DNA from: Methylobacterium isbiliense
GTDB taxonomy: Bacteria; Pseudomonadota; Alphaproteobacteria; Rhizobiales; Beijerinckiaceae
DNA length: 39,445 bases
Assembly (NCBI RefSeq): GCF_022179325.1
Contig: NZ_BPQQ01000012.1
Coordinates: 1-39,445, forward strand
Direction of reading: 5' to 3'
Within the stretch, counting starts at the first letter, position 1; each line of letters begins with the position of its first letter. Below are positions 1 through 7,412 of the stretch, in pieces. A program made the position numbers and the translations under genes. Under the pieces are notes generated by a model. That model saw nothing but the letters and a program-made list of their open reading frames with translations. It did no database searches and was not told the DNA's origin.

Positions 1-468
1 GGGCCACTCCCCCTCGATGGGGCGGTCGAGGAACGCGCCCACGCGCTCGTCGATCTCCTGGCAGAGCCGGCTGACCTGGCTCTTCGACACGCCCGTGCCG
101 CCCATGGCTTGGACAAGGTCATCGACTGAGCGGGTCGAGATGCCCTGGATGTAGGCCTCCTGGATCACCGCCGTGAGTGCCTTCTCGGCTAAGCGGCGCG
201 GCTCCAGGAAGCTCGGGAAGTACGAGCCCTTGCGCAGCTTGGGGATGCGCAGCTCCACCGTGCCGGCCCGCGTCTGCCAGTCCCGGTCACGATAGCCGTT
301 GCGCTGGACCAGCCGCTCGGCGCTCTTCTCGCCATGGGCCGCCCCGGTCAGGCCGCCCACCTCCAGCTCCATCAGCCGCTCGGCCGCAAAGCCGATCATC
401 TCGCGCAGCAGGTCGGCATCGGCGCTCTTCTCCAGCAGCCCGCGCAGGCTCATCATCTCGTCGGTCAT
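1..468 (-). CDS. IS256-family transposase, N-terminal part (cut by window edge)
   Basis: This is the first 156 codons of a DDE transposase of the IS256/MULE type; the rest lies beyond base 1. The ATG at 468-466 opens with [20 protein letters not shown]. Typical family features follow: a helical N-terminal segment, the [11 protein letters not shown] stretch, then [18 protein letters not shown] and a helix-turn-helix-like region ([14 protein letters not shown], then [16 protein letters not shown]). These match the DNA-binding N-terminus of IS256 transposases. The catalytic DDE residues would lie outside the window. The frame is open to the edge without stop or frameshift, so the element may be intact. 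An 18-bp inverted repeat lies about 70 bases upstream of its start. Confidence 0.85.
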   Translation of the reverse strand, partial: MTDEMMSLRGLLEKSADADLLREMIGFAAERLMELEVGGLTGAAHGEKSAERLVQRNGYRDRDWQTRAGTVELRIPKLRKGSYFPSFLEPRRLAEKALTAVIQEAYIQGISTRSVDDLVQAMGGTGVSKSQVSRLCQEIDERVGAFLDRPIEGEWP

Positions 469-538
469 CGGAGGTCTCTCGGGTTCGAGGTTGGTGCTCG
501 CAACCCGACCCTACCCGGCAACCGCCGATGACCACCCC

Positions 539-594
539 GCGAGAGAGCCCGCCTGCTTCAGCGCTGGTATGGGCGCGCAGGCGGGCTCTCTCGC
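539..594. repeat. Perfect 18-bp inverted repeat upstream of the transposase
   Basis: The arms at 539-556 and 577-594 are exact reverse complements (gcgagagagcccgcctgc and its complement) with a 20-base spacer. It lies 71 bases upstream of the transposase start. It could be a strong hairpin that blocks read-through into the transposase, a terminator, or part of the insertion-sequence end. No T-tract follows on either strand, so a classical terminator is not clear. Confidence 0.6.
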
Positions 595-1109
595 TCCCGT
601 CGAGCTACACCACCTCCAGGGACACGACCTCCGCAGATGCGGGGGGCCGTCTCGATCCGCTGAAGCGGGGTTGCCACCTCGTGCTCTCCGGGCTGAGCCC
701 GTCGACGCTCCGAGTTCGATCTGGCTTGGGGCTGGAGAGCCTCGTGCCGTCTCGCTGTGGGTTCACCCCCCGAACCGGGGGAGAAGGTGCTGCGCGTCGT
801 CAGTACCTTGACCATTGCCTGCGGTGCGCTGGCCGTCAACTGCGCTGTGGCGGCCGGATGTGGACAACGGCTCCTCACTCCCACTCCTGTCGGCGGGCGT
901 GGCCCTGGAGGCCGGCGCGTTAACCATGCTGGCGATTGGCGCGCGGGAGGCCTGCCGGTCCCCTTCCCAAGCGGGAGGGACCAGGCCAGGTTCGAGCGTG
1001 GCAGTCCAATTGCGCGTGCCGCGCCGTCTTTAGCAGAGGCGGCCGGCACCGGTGTTAGCAGCACCGGCGCTGGCCTGACCACGACCTGTATCCTGTGGAG
1101 ATACCGACC
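595..1109. other. Stretch without a convincing gene
   Basis: The open frames here are arginine- and proline-rich and look like GC-rich noise. A short GC hairpin (five C at 767-771, five G at 777-781, loop gaacc) is visible. A possible GTG-started reading from 788 (CTGCGCGTCGTCAGT onward) begins like a signal peptide but runs into low-complexity sequence, so it may be a broken gene or chance. A single DnaA-box-like tgtggacaa occurs near 860; alone it does not support an origin. Confidence 0.4.
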
Positions 1110-1223
1110 ATGGCTGAGAGCCTGTTTAGCGGCCGCGTGCCGCGCGCGAAACCGTCCTTCTTCCTCGGCGCCAACGCCGCGCCGGACCGGTCGCCCGTCC
1201 ACCCCACCCGCATGAGCCGCTGA
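1110..1223 (+). CDS. Possible small protein, 37 aa, unknown
   Basis: The ATG at 1110 begins MAESLFSGRVPRAKPSFFLG and the frame ends in TGA at 1221-1223. A GTGGAG ribosome-binding-like sequence lies about nine bases upstream. The reading has a balanced composition (Phe, Lys, Asn, Ser), unlike the arginine/proline noise around it, which is the main reason for listing it. It is the first of two short frames on the same strand ahead of the nuclease gene at 1381. I do not recognise it, and it could be chance. Confidence 0.25.
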   Translation: MAESLFSGRVPRAKPSFFLGANAAPDRSPVHPTRMSR

Positions 1224-1285
1224 GGCCGACCCGCGCGTCCCGACCGACGCCGCGCCCGCCTCGCTTTCCTGCAACCGACGCGACC

Positions 1286-1384
1286 ATGCCGGCCGCCGAT
1301 CAGCTCGGCTCGGCCCTGCCCGCTGCACCACCCGACGCCGGGGGGATGCGGGCGCGCGTCCTCTGGACGGACCACCCTCGATGA
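1286..1384 (+). CDS. Possible 32-aa leader ORF overlapping the nuclease start
   Basis: The frame starts at ATG 1286 (MPAADQLGSALPAAPPDAGG) and ends in TGA at 1382-1384, so its stop overlaps the ATG of the next gene in an ATGA arrangement. That overlap is typical of translational coupling. No strong ribosome-binding site precedes it. It may be a leader peptide for the cassette, or show that the true start of the next gene is further downstream (ATG 1501). Product unknown. Confidence 0.25.
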   Translation: MPAADQLGSALPAAPPDAGGMRARVLWTDHPR

Positions 1385-2256
1385 CCAACGTTCTCGCCCA
1401 TCCCGCCGCTCGCGGCGGACAGCGCCGGCTGCGCGCCGCCCAGCCCACCTCCAGTGCTCCCTCCACCGCGCCCATCCCGGTGCCGCTCGGCCGGGGTGCG
1501 ATGAAGGGCGTGGCGCCCGCCGACTCCATCTTGTGCTCCGCCTGCTCGCCCGAGCTCCTCGCCGCGACGGAGGCCGCCGTCGACGGCGCCCTCGACGCGA
1601 TCTTCATCCCCGATCCCCTGCTCGGGCCGGGCCTGTCGCAGTTCGCCTCGGTCCTGGCCTCGATCGTCAAGCGCCACGGGCTCTTGCTCGAGACCGCCGC
1701 CGCCGAGGCTCTCGAGCGCAGCGGCCGCTACCTCGTGCTGCGCAACCTGGCCATGCCGATCACCGAGCCCACCCAGGAGCTGTTGCGCGACAGCACGCCC
1801 GACCTTCTGCGCGGCAGGTCGATCGCGCTGGCGGGGAGCGTGGCCCAGACCGTCTTCCTCGATCTGGTGGCGATCGACACCAAGGAGCGGCGCGCCATCA
1901 TCGCCGAGATCAAGCGCGGCAGTGGCAAGAGCGAACGACGCAAGATCGACCAGGTCGAGTGGATCCTGCGGGCGGCCCAGTTGCAGGGGCGCAGCTTCGC
2001 GGCGAGCCTCGGCTTTCAGGTCAGCAGCGCGCGGGCGGTGCTGATCGACGTGTACGGGCGCGCCGGCTTCTCGGAGGACCTCACGGTGGCGGGAGCCGAC
2101 CTCGACACGCTGTTCGGGGTGCCGGTCGCGGACGCGCTCGCGACGGTGACGGCGGTGCTCGCTGCCCGCCTGCGGGCGGTGCTGCCCGACCTCGTCGAGG
2201 CCGCCTACGTCACCGCCGGCGGAGCCGACGGGTCTCACCGCCTGCCCGGCTGCTAG
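1381..2256 (+). CDS. Probable PD-(D/E)XK-fold nuclease, 291 aa
   Basis: I do not recognise a named family, but the centre carries the pattern of the restriction-endonuclease-like fold: a hydrophobic strand with acidic residues (FLDLVAID, D161 and D166) followed ten residues later by IIAEIKRG, an E-x-K pair (E176, K178), then a basic helix (KSERRKIDQVEWILRAAQLQ). This is the D...(D/E)XK metal-dependent active-site layout. The N-terminal 40 residues are low-complexity; ATG 1501 (MKGVAPADS) is an alternative start. The C-terminus is helical. It begins a same-strand row with a small unknown gene and an AAA+ ATPase (gaps of 102 and 10 bases). A DNA-cutting role is inferred from the motif; an inactive fold or another substrate is possible. 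Confidence 0.6.
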   Translation: MTNVLAHPAARGGQRRLRAAQPTSSAPSTAPIPVPLGRGAMKGVAPADSILCSACSPELLAATEAAVDGALDAIFIPDPLLGPGLSQFASVLASIVKRHGLLLETAAAEALERSGRYLVLRNLAMPITEPTQELLRDSTPDLLRGRSIALAGSVAQTVFLDLVAIDTKERRAIIAEIKRGSGKSERRKIDQVEWILRAAQLQGRSFAASLGFQVSSARAVLIDVYGRAGFSEDLTVAGADLDTLFGVPVADALATVTAVLAARLRAVLPDLVEAAYVTAGGADGSHRLPGC

Positions 2257-2358
2257 CGGCCCTTTCGCCGGGCGCAGCGCGCCCGGCCTCCCGCCCTTCC
2301 GATCACCCCATCGACGCCGTCGCGTGCCGTGCGCCGACGCGCTCTCCAGGCCTGTCTG

Positions 2359-2811
2359 ATGACCTCCGACTTCGACTCCTCCCGGCCGCACGCGGCCGCC
2401 GTGCCCGCTCCCGCCTGCCTTGCGGAGGCGCCGCTGACCTGGTGGCGCAGCCTGCCGCCCGGGGCACTGGATCTGGCCGCCCAGCGTCGCCTGCGCGCGG
2501 CCCTCCTGGCCCTGCCGCCCCTGCCGCTGCCGGGCTGGGCCGAGGCCTGCCAGGCCGACCCGGCCGCGGCCGTCCGCGCCGCCCTGACGGCGCTCGCCCA
2601 CGCCGCGGCGCGCCCCGAGCACCTGGAGCCGGCGATGACCGCCGTGCTGCTCTGCGCCGCGCTGGGCGACCCGGCCTGCGCCGACCTGCTCGCCCACGTG
2701 CACGGCCGGCGGGCACGGCGCCGGGCCGACCTCGATGCCCTGCGCCTCGCCCACGGCTGGCGCCGCCGCTCCGGTCCCGGCCGCCCCGCCGCGCCGGCTC
2801 CCGCTCGCTGA
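2359..2811 (+). CDS. Small helical protein of the nuclease-AAA cassette, unknown
   Basis: A protein of 150 residues if read from ATG 2359 (MTSDFDSSRP); the frame is open from 2329. It is alanine- and leucine-rich and predicted mostly helical, with a tryptophan pair near the start (PLTWWRSLPPGALDLAAQRR) and a basic C-terminus (HGRRARRRADLDALRLAHGW). No membrane segment, signal peptide or known motif is seen. Its stop lies ten bases before the ATG of the ATPase gene, with the ATPase ribosome-binding site directly after the stop, so the two are almost certainly co-translated. An adaptor or regulatory subunit between nuclease and ATPase is a guess from position only. Confidence 0.5.
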   Translation: MTSDFDSSRPHAAAVPAPACLAEAPLTWWRSLPPGALDLAAQRRLRAALLALPPLPLPGWAEACQADPAAAVRAALTALAHAAARPEHLEPAMTAVLLCAALGDPACADLLAHVHGRRARRRADLDALRLAHGWRRRSGPGRPAAPAPAR

Positions 2812-2821
2812 GGAGGACACG

Positions 2822-4537
2822 ATGGCGTTCTCCTCCACTCCGCGCGTCACCCGCGAGGCGGCCCGCGCCCTGCTCGTGCCGCTCCTGCCGCGCCGCCTGC
2901 GCACCTGCCTCGATCCCACCCTGCGGCTGGTCGCGGCGCGCGAGGGCCTCGCCACCGAGATCGGCACCCTGGTCCCGGCCGCCGCGCCGCTCGCCGCGGC
3001 CTGGATCGTGGCGGCGAGCGAGGCCGGCGGGCTGTGGCAGGATCCCGCCCTCGCGCACGCCCGCGCCGGGCTGATGCGGGCGCTCGACATGCACGCGGTC
3101 GAGCGCGACCTGCCCGCGGCGCGGGCCCTGGCCGACCTCGTCGCGCTGCTGTCCTGCGACGGCGCTGACCGCGCCGCCGCGGCGCGGCTCGCCCTGCCGC
3201 TGTGGTCCGAGGTCGAGATCCTCTCCGGCTTCAAGGATCGCCTGGCCGCGCTCGGTGCGGCGCAGGCCGACCTCGACTTCGGCCACCGCTCGGCCGCGAG
3301 CGAGGCGGCCGAGGCCGACGACGGCGGTGTGACCGACCTTTGCGCCCATCGCGACGCCTGGACCGAGGCGCTCGAGGCGGCGCTGCTGGGGCTGAGCGCC
3401 GAGGCGAGCGCCGCCGCCGTGGCAGCGTCGGCCCTCGGCTTCGGCCATGAAGATGCGTTCGTCCACGGAGCGCTGCTCCTGCGGTTGCTGCCCGACTTCG
3501 GGCAGCGTCTGACCTGGGCGATCGACGAGCAGGCCAGGGCCGGGGAGATGCGCAAGCGCCTGCTGCTCGAAGAGCGGCTGAGGCACGAGGCCCGGGAGCG
3601 GCGCAAGGCGAGTGCCGCCCCGAGCGGCTCAGGAGGAGGCACTCCCCCCGCTTCCACGCTCGCGGCGGTGCCCGAGGGCCACCTCCTGGTCGTGGCCTCG
3701 GTCCAGCAGACGGGCGGCGATCGGGGCCGGAGCGTCAGCCAGGGCTACGAGGCGATCATCGGCAAGCCGCTGCCGCTCGCCCGGACCCCGGATCTAGCGC
3801 AGGTCCGGGCGGCGCTGGCTGTCGAGTTCCCGTACGCGACAGCGACGATCGACCGTCTGCTGACGGATCTGATCGGCCGCCCGCACGCCGTGCTGCGCCC
3901 GAGCGTGCTGGTCGGCCCGCCCGGTGCCGGCAAGAGCCGGTTGGTCAGCCGGATCGCGCATCACCTCGGCGTTGGTGTGTGGCGGGTGGACGGGACGCGC
4001 GACGCGGGGGCCAGCATCGGCGGGCTCGACCGCCGCTGGGCAACGGCGGAGCCGTGCCATCCTCTGATGGCGATGGCGCGCCACGGCATCGCCAACCCGC
4101 TGATGCTGGTCGACGAGATCGAGAAGGCGGCGACGCGGGTAGATTACGGACAGTTGTGGCACGCGCTGCTGCCGATGCTGGAGCCGGAGACCGCCAGGGC
4201 CTACCCCGATCCGGCCTTCCAGACCGAGATCGATCTGAGCCGGGTCTCGTGGCTGGCGACCGCCAATACTCTGCACAACTTGCCAGGTCCGCTTCTCGAC
4301 CGGTTGCGGGTGGTCGAGATGCCGGCGCCCGAGCCCTATCATCTTGAGGCGCTGATCGCGCCGATCCTGGCCGGGGTCGCGGCGAGCCGCGGGCTCGACG
4401 CGGCCTGGATGCCGGTTCTGAGCGGGGAGGAACTGCTGCTGGTACGGCGGGGCTGGCGCGGCGGCTCGCTGCGGCGGCTGACGCGCCTGGTCGAGGCGGT
4501 GGTGGCTGCCCGCGAACTGGGCCTGCCGCGTCACTGA
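2822..4537 (+). CDS. Lon-like AAA+ ATPase lacking a protease domain, 571 aa
   Basis: The ATG at 2822 follows an excellent GGAGG five bases upstream, so I prefer it to upstream in-frame starts. Residues 1-250 are helical and unassigned, ending in a charged coiled stretch (EERLRHEARERRK). After a Gly/Ser/Pro linker comes an AAA+ core: Walker A GPPGAGKS (365-372), Walker B LMLVDEIEK (D431, E432), sensor-1 ATANT (N482), a likely arginine finger in LLDRLR (R494), and a sensor-2-like GGSLRRLTR near 545. The Walker B form and the ATAN sensor resemble Lon. The protein ends after the ATPase lid, so the Ser-Lys protease domain is absent. It likely drives remodelling of protein or nucleic acid with its two cassette partners. 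Confidence 0.8.
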   Translation: MAFSSTPRVTREAARALLVPLLPRRLRTCLDPTLRLVAAREGLATEIGTLVPAAAPLAAAWIVAASEAGGLWQDPALAHARAGLMRALDMHAVERDLPAARALADLVALLSCDGADRAAAARLALPLWSEVEILSGFKDRLAALGAAQADLDFGHRSAASEAAEADDGGVTDLCAHRDAWTEALEAALLGLSAEASAAAVAASALGFGHEDAFVHGALLLRLLPDFGQRLTWAIDEQARAGEMRKRLLLEERLRHEARERRKASAAPSGSGGGTPPASTLAAVPEGHLLVVASVQQTGGDRGRSVSQGYEAIIGKPLPLARTPDLAQVRAALAVEFPYATATIDRLLTDLIGRPHAVLRPSVLVGPPGAGKSRLVSRIAHHLGVGVWRVDGTRDAGASIGGLDRRWATAEPCHPLMAMARHGIANPLMLVDEIEKAATRVDYGQLWHALLPMLEPETARAYPDPAFQTEIDLSRVSWLATANTLHNLPGPLLDRLRVVEMPAPEPYHLEALIAPILAGVAASRGLDAAWMPVLSGEELLLVRRGWRGGSLRRLTRLVEAVVAARELGLPRH

Positions 4538-4599
4538 CGGCACGCGAGGCGATCCGGGCGCCGCGCCAGGGCTGCCTTGCAGGGCTTTTCGCTCCTCAG

Positions 4600-4623
4600 C
4601 CCGGTGAGCTGCAGCTCGCCGGG
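4600..4623 (+). terminator. Hairpin downstream of the AAA+ gene
   Basis: A ten-pair stem (cccggtgagc with gctcgccggg, one G-U pair) around a tgca loop lies 62 bases after the ATPase stop. No T-run follows, so it may act as an RNA-stabilising hairpin or a factor-assisted terminator. The rest of 4538-4758 holds no gene that I can see. Confidence 0.4.
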
Positions 4624-4758
4624 GGAGAACCCGTCCTGCCTTGGGAGAAGAGCACTCGTCGTGACGGATCACGATCACGCGCCACTGTCGATCGGCTCGG
4701 ATCATTGACCCCACCCAGAACGGTCGCTGACAAGCCGCGCTGAGGCGAGGCTTCTGCG

Positions 4759-5058
4759 TCAGGCGGCTTCTACGATCCGCTCGGTGCCGAGTTGGATGTG
4801 CAAGGATACGCCAGTGGCCTGTGCGAACCGTCGCAGTGAAGTGGTGCTCGGAGCGACCTTGCCCTTCTCCCAGCGCGCGACCATGGCCTGGGATGTGCCC
4901 ATGCGACGTGCGACTTCGGCCTGAGAGAGCTTGGCGCGATGACGTACCTCGGCCATGGCGAAGGCGAGTTCCATCTCGGGCGACACTTCGGCATACGCAG
5001 CCCGGTACTCCGGATCGGCGTTCCAACGCGCGCGGACAGTCTTGAAGGGAATAGCCAT
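4759..5058 (-). CDS. XRE-family antitoxin (HigA type), 99 aa
   Basis: A cytoplasmic DNA-binding antitoxin. The start MAIPFKTVRARW is fixed by its ATG sharing one base with the toxin stop (TGATG). Residues 55-85 form a Cro/C1-type helix-turn-helix: LSQAEVARRMGTSQAMVARW, then EKGKVAPSTTSLRRFAQATG. The N-terminal half (DPEYRAAYAEVSPEMELAFAM) is typical of antitoxins paired with Gp49/HigB toxins. It should bind and neutralise the toxin encoded just upstream and repress the shared promoter. The order toxin then antitoxin is that of higBA-type loci. Confidence 0.88.
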   Translation of the reverse strand: MAIPFKTVRARWNADPEYRAAYAEVSPEMELAFAMAEVRHRAKLSQAEVARRMGTSQAMVARWEKGKVAPSTTSLRRFAQATGVSLHIQLGTERIVEAA

Positions 5059-5381
5059 CACAGCACTCCTTTCGCTCTCTCTTCGGCCAGCTCCAACCAC
5101 CGCTTGGGGGTCTTCCTGGTCTTCTTCATGAAGGCGGCCACGATGACCACGCGCTTCCCGGACACCGTCACATAGATAGCCCGGCCGTCATCACCGCCCG
5201 CGCTCGGACGCATCTCCCAGAGCTTGCCCTGAAGATGTTTGACATGCGGCTCATGCAAGCGGTCCAGACCCAGGGTCTCAATCCGCTCAACAATCTTGTC
5301 CAGGGAAGCACGGACCTTCGCGGGCCACGCATCCAGCTCGGCCAGGACGGCCTCGTTGAGGACGTCAACACGCCAGGGCAT
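5058..5381 (-). CDS. RelE/HigB-type toxin (phage Gp49-like), 107 aa
   Basis: A small basic protein of the phage-derived Gp49/HigB family, toxins of the RelE fold that usually cut mRNA at the ribosome. Visible family features are the central KHLQGKLWEMRPS, the strand RAIYVTVSGKRVVIVAAF, and the conserved end FMKKTRKTPKRWLELAEER. Length fits the family (about 100-120). It is first in a two-gene operon with the antitoxin, joined by a one-base TGATG overlap. An AT-rich stretch just upstream (5385-5410) may hold the promoter, with a tatagc box very near the start codon. The locus probably stabilises the surrounding mobile DNA. Confidence 0.85.
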   Translation of the reverse strand: MPWRVDVLNEAVLAELDAWPAKVRASLDKIVERIETLGLDRLHEPHVKHLQGKLWEMRPSAGGDDGRAIYVTVSGKRVVIVAAFMKKTRKTPKRWLELAEERAKGVL

Positions 5382-5717
5382 GACCAGAGGCTATATCAAA
5401 AAAGGCATTATGCAAGGAGTTTGTCCCCCCAACCTCGTGCTCCCATGCGGCCCTCCATCGACTGCTCCAACCCTGCACAATAGAGAATTTCCTCGATTTA
5501 TCAATGGTTTGAGTTCATTGGATAGAAGCGGCACGCTTGGCGATGCTGATCCACAGTCGCATGATCACGCACTCATCCAAGCACCTAGTCTCGTAGCCAT
5601 ACGATGGCCTAGCTATGTGATTATGTGAAAAACTGGCGACGCTCGACGGATTTCACTAGCCTCCCGTACGATGCGCCCGTCGCCCGACGGTGCGGTCGCA
5701 GCACGGTGGTGACGTCC
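5382..5717. other. AT-richer intergenic region between toxin and parA
   Basis: These 336 bases are clearly AT-richer than their surroundings and separate divergent transcription units: the toxin-antitoxin operon leftward and parA rightward. It should hold both promoters. I saw no clean iteron set or long dyad here. Short frames in it are not convincing. Confidence 0.5.
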
Positions 5718-6356
5718 ATGCGCGTTTTGGTCTTGGCTTCGCAAAAGGGCGGGAGCGGTAAGAGCACGCTGGCGAGCTCGCTGGCGGTGGCGGCTCAGGA
5801 GGATGGGGAGCGCGTGGTCGTCGTCGACCTCGACCCGCAGCGGTCGCTCGCCGGATGGGGCGAGATCCGAGCGGACCGCGACAGGCGTGACATCATCCTG
5901 CGCGCCGTCGCTCCGTCGGCCCTCGACCGCTGGATCGCTCAGACCCGGCAGGTGCCGGGCGTGAGCTTGGTCATCTTGGACACCGCCGGCACATTCGGGC
6001 CCGAAGTCGATGTGGCGCTCGCCCACGCCGATCTTTGCCTGGTCCCGGTCAGGCCCTCGGCCTTCGATCTGCGAGCCGCCGCCCCAACCGTTTCACGCCT
6101 GCTCGCTTACGAGCGGCCCTTCGCCTTCATCCTCAATGGTGTCAGCCCAGCCGCTCACGCCCGAACAGTGGATGCGATCGGCGCGCTTCGGACGAGCGGC
6201 GTCGTGGCACCGCCCGTCGCCGACCGCATGGATTTCCGAGACGCCGTAGCTCTGGGTCTCGGCGTGACCGAGGTCGCTCCGCGCGGCAAGGCCGCGGCCG
6301 AGATCCGGGTTCTGTGGGACTGGACCAAGACGCATCTGGAGCAGAGTCATGGCTAA
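5718..6356 (+). CDS. ParA/MinD-family ATPase, 212 aa
   Basis: A partition-type P-loop ATPase. The start MRVLVLASQKGGSGKST puts the deviant Walker A motif (KGGSGKST, residues 10-17) at the N-terminus, as in short ParA proteins; the frame is open further upstream but that extension is not family-like. VVVVDLDPQRSLAGW and ILDTAG are the Walker A' and switch regions. With 212 residues and no N-terminal helix-turn-helix it is a type Ib-like or VirC1-like ParA. Its stop overlaps the next gene by eight bases, so it is co-translated with a ribbon-helix-helix protein that probably takes the place of ParB. With the relaxase downstream, it may act in plasmid partition or in bringing DNA to the transfer apparatus. 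Confidence 0.9.
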   Translation: MRVLVLASQKGGSGKSTLASSLAVAAQEDGERVVVVDLDPQRSLAGWGEIRADRDRRDIILRAVAPSALDRWIAQTRQVPGVSLVILDTAGTFGPEVDVALAHADLCLVPVRPSAFDLRAAAPTVSRLLAYERPFAFILNGVSPAAHARTVDAIGALRTSGVVAPPVADRMDFRDAVALGLGVTEVAPRGKAAAEIRVLWDWTKTHLEQSHG

Positions 6357-6681
6357 GCCGAGGGTTTCTCTTCAGGGGGCGATTACCCCCGTCGCACCAC
6401 CTGATCATGTGACTGCGCGATCACCTGGTAGCGCACCTGCGCAGTTGCGGGACGCCGATGTCCCGGAGGCCCCGGGTCCGATCCCGCCCGCTCCAGCGCC
6501 CGCCAAAGAGCGACCGGTGCAGGCGCACCGCTCGCTCTACGCCCGTCCCGAGACGTTGGACCTGATCCGCGAGATTGCGTTCCGGGACCGCGTCTCGGCG
6601 CAGTCGCTTTACCGCGAGGGCCTGCTGCTGATGCTGCGGCAGCGAGGATACTTCCTGAACAAGGGCATCGACGATGTGTAG
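6349..6681 (+). CDS. Ribbon-helix-helix-like partner of ParA, 110 aa
   Basis: The N-terminal half is proline- and alanine-rich and probably disordered. Residues 60-103 (RSLYARPETLDLIREIAF, then DRVSAQSLYREGLLLMLRQRG) have the strand-helix-helix pattern of small ribbon-helix-helix DNA-binding proteins such as ParG or VirC2. It overlaps parA by eight bases. Directly downstream are repeated sites (6694-6769) that could be its DNA target. I infer a centromere-binding or relaxosome-accessory role; sequence family membership is by pattern only. Confidence 0.65.
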   Translation: MAKPRVSLQGAITPVAPPDHVTARSPGSAPAQLRDADVPEAPGPIPPAPAPAKERPVQAHRSLYARPETLDLIREIAFRDRVSAQSLYREGLLLMLRQRGYFLNKGIDDV

Positions 6682-6693
6682 TACGACGATGCG

Positions 6694-6769
6694 CTAACAT
6701 GAGTGTGCGGAAGTCTAACGCTAGTGTGCAGTGATCACTGGCGTTTGTTTTCTGCGCACTTAGCGTTAG
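6694..6769. repeat. Three iteron-like repeats around a 12-bp palindrome
   Basis: Copy 1 ctaacatgagtgtgcgg (6694-6710) and copy 2 ctaacgctagtgtgcag (6715-6731) are direct repeats exactly 21 bases apart, two helical turns. Copy 3 (6753-6769) is inverted: its complement reads ctaacgctaagtgcgca. Between copies 2 and 3 lies the perfect palindrome cagtgatcactg (6729-6740). The array begins 13 bases after the stop of the ParA-partner gene. This fits a partition centromere, an accessory-protein site of oriT, or an operator. Confidence 0.65.
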
Positions 6770-6773
6770 GAAC

Positions 6774-7010
6774 TCATGGGCAGGCTGCTAGTTCGGCAGC
6801 TCTCGGGCAATTCGCCGGCGCATCCTGGCGAGGTGCCAGGATCCGGCTGACCTTGGCCTGTAGCTGTCCGATCCGGGCATGAAGCCCGCTGGCATGACGA
6901 GCGGTGGGTTGCGTGGCATCTTCAGGGGGCTTCAGCCGACCAAGCTTAAGGTCGAGCGGCTCAAAGATCAGGCGGTCGCCGCCCCTGAAGAGGCAGAGCG
7001 TGCGCCGCAT
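6774..7010 (-). CDS. Possible small protein, 78 aa, unknown
   Basis: The frame starts MRRTLCLFRGGDRLIFEPLD and continues with a possible helical segment (ASGLHARIGQLQAKVSRILA). A GGTGGCGAGG stretch upstream could serve as a ribosome-binding site. Its 5' end overlaps the degenerate gene at 6961-7203 on the same strand in another frame. I do not recognise it; it could be real, the decayed continuation of that pseudogene, or chance. Confidence 0.25.
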   Translation of the reverse strand: MRRTLCLFRGGDRLIFEPLDLKLGRLKPPEDATQPTARHASGLHARIGQLQAKVSRILAPRQDAPANCPRAAELAACP

Positions 7011-7203
7011 GCCTCGCCACCAGCGGCGTGAGTTCGGCCTCGGCTACCGACCGGGCTTGCGCCTCGGATCGATGCGGCCGGTCTGATCGCCGGTACAGCT
7101 TGCCGTGGTCGCGGATCGCTCAGGTATGCGCGCCCGCGACGTCTCGGCTGGGCCGGATTTCCAGAGTGAAGAGGTGCCGCCCGTGTGCGCTCATGCCCGC
7201 CAT
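6961..7203 (-). pseudogene. Small Methylobacterium-type gene broken by a nonsense codon
   Basis: Read from ATG 7203 the frame gives MAGMSAHGRHLFTLEIRPSR, then DVAGAHT, a TGA at 7122-7120, and continues in the same frame with AIRDHGKLYRRSDRPHRSEA to a stop at 6963-6961. The pattern (W)AIRxHGKLxxRSDRPxxSEA is familiar to me from a family of about 60-100-residue unknown proteins common in Methylobacterium, where a tryptophan stands at the stop position. A TGG to TGA change would explain it. It is therefore probably a recently inactivated gene. Its function is unknown. Confidence 0.5.
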
Positions 7204-7412
7204 GTCGGGGGGCAAGACGGCCTCTCCAATGCGTCCTGATGTCAGGACGTTCTTGACCGCCTCCGCATCCCATCCGGCCGATCCGCGGGAGGCGTGCCTG
7301 CCCGCATTGGGATTTTCGTGGCCCGTCGCCAAGCTCCTGGCGATACCGGATCGACGGAAGGGGCCAGCACTGCCGTGGTGCTACCGCCGATCCGGGCCAG
7401 GGAGCCCGACCC

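Noticed and set aside
755-785. ggttc/gaacc pair that looked like a tRNA T-arm
   Set aside because: The loop is all C apart from one A, lacks the TTCRA consensus, and no cloverleaf can be built around it.
855-870. tgtggacaa as a DnaA box and plasmid origin
   Set aside because: A single imperfect box without iterons, AT-rich stretch or adjacent rep gene does not support an origin.
1300-3657. A 785-codon minus-strand frame opposite the nuclease-AAA cassette
   Set aside because: Composition is serine/arginine/glycine noise with no motif, while the plus strand has ribosome-binding sites and clear ATPase motifs.
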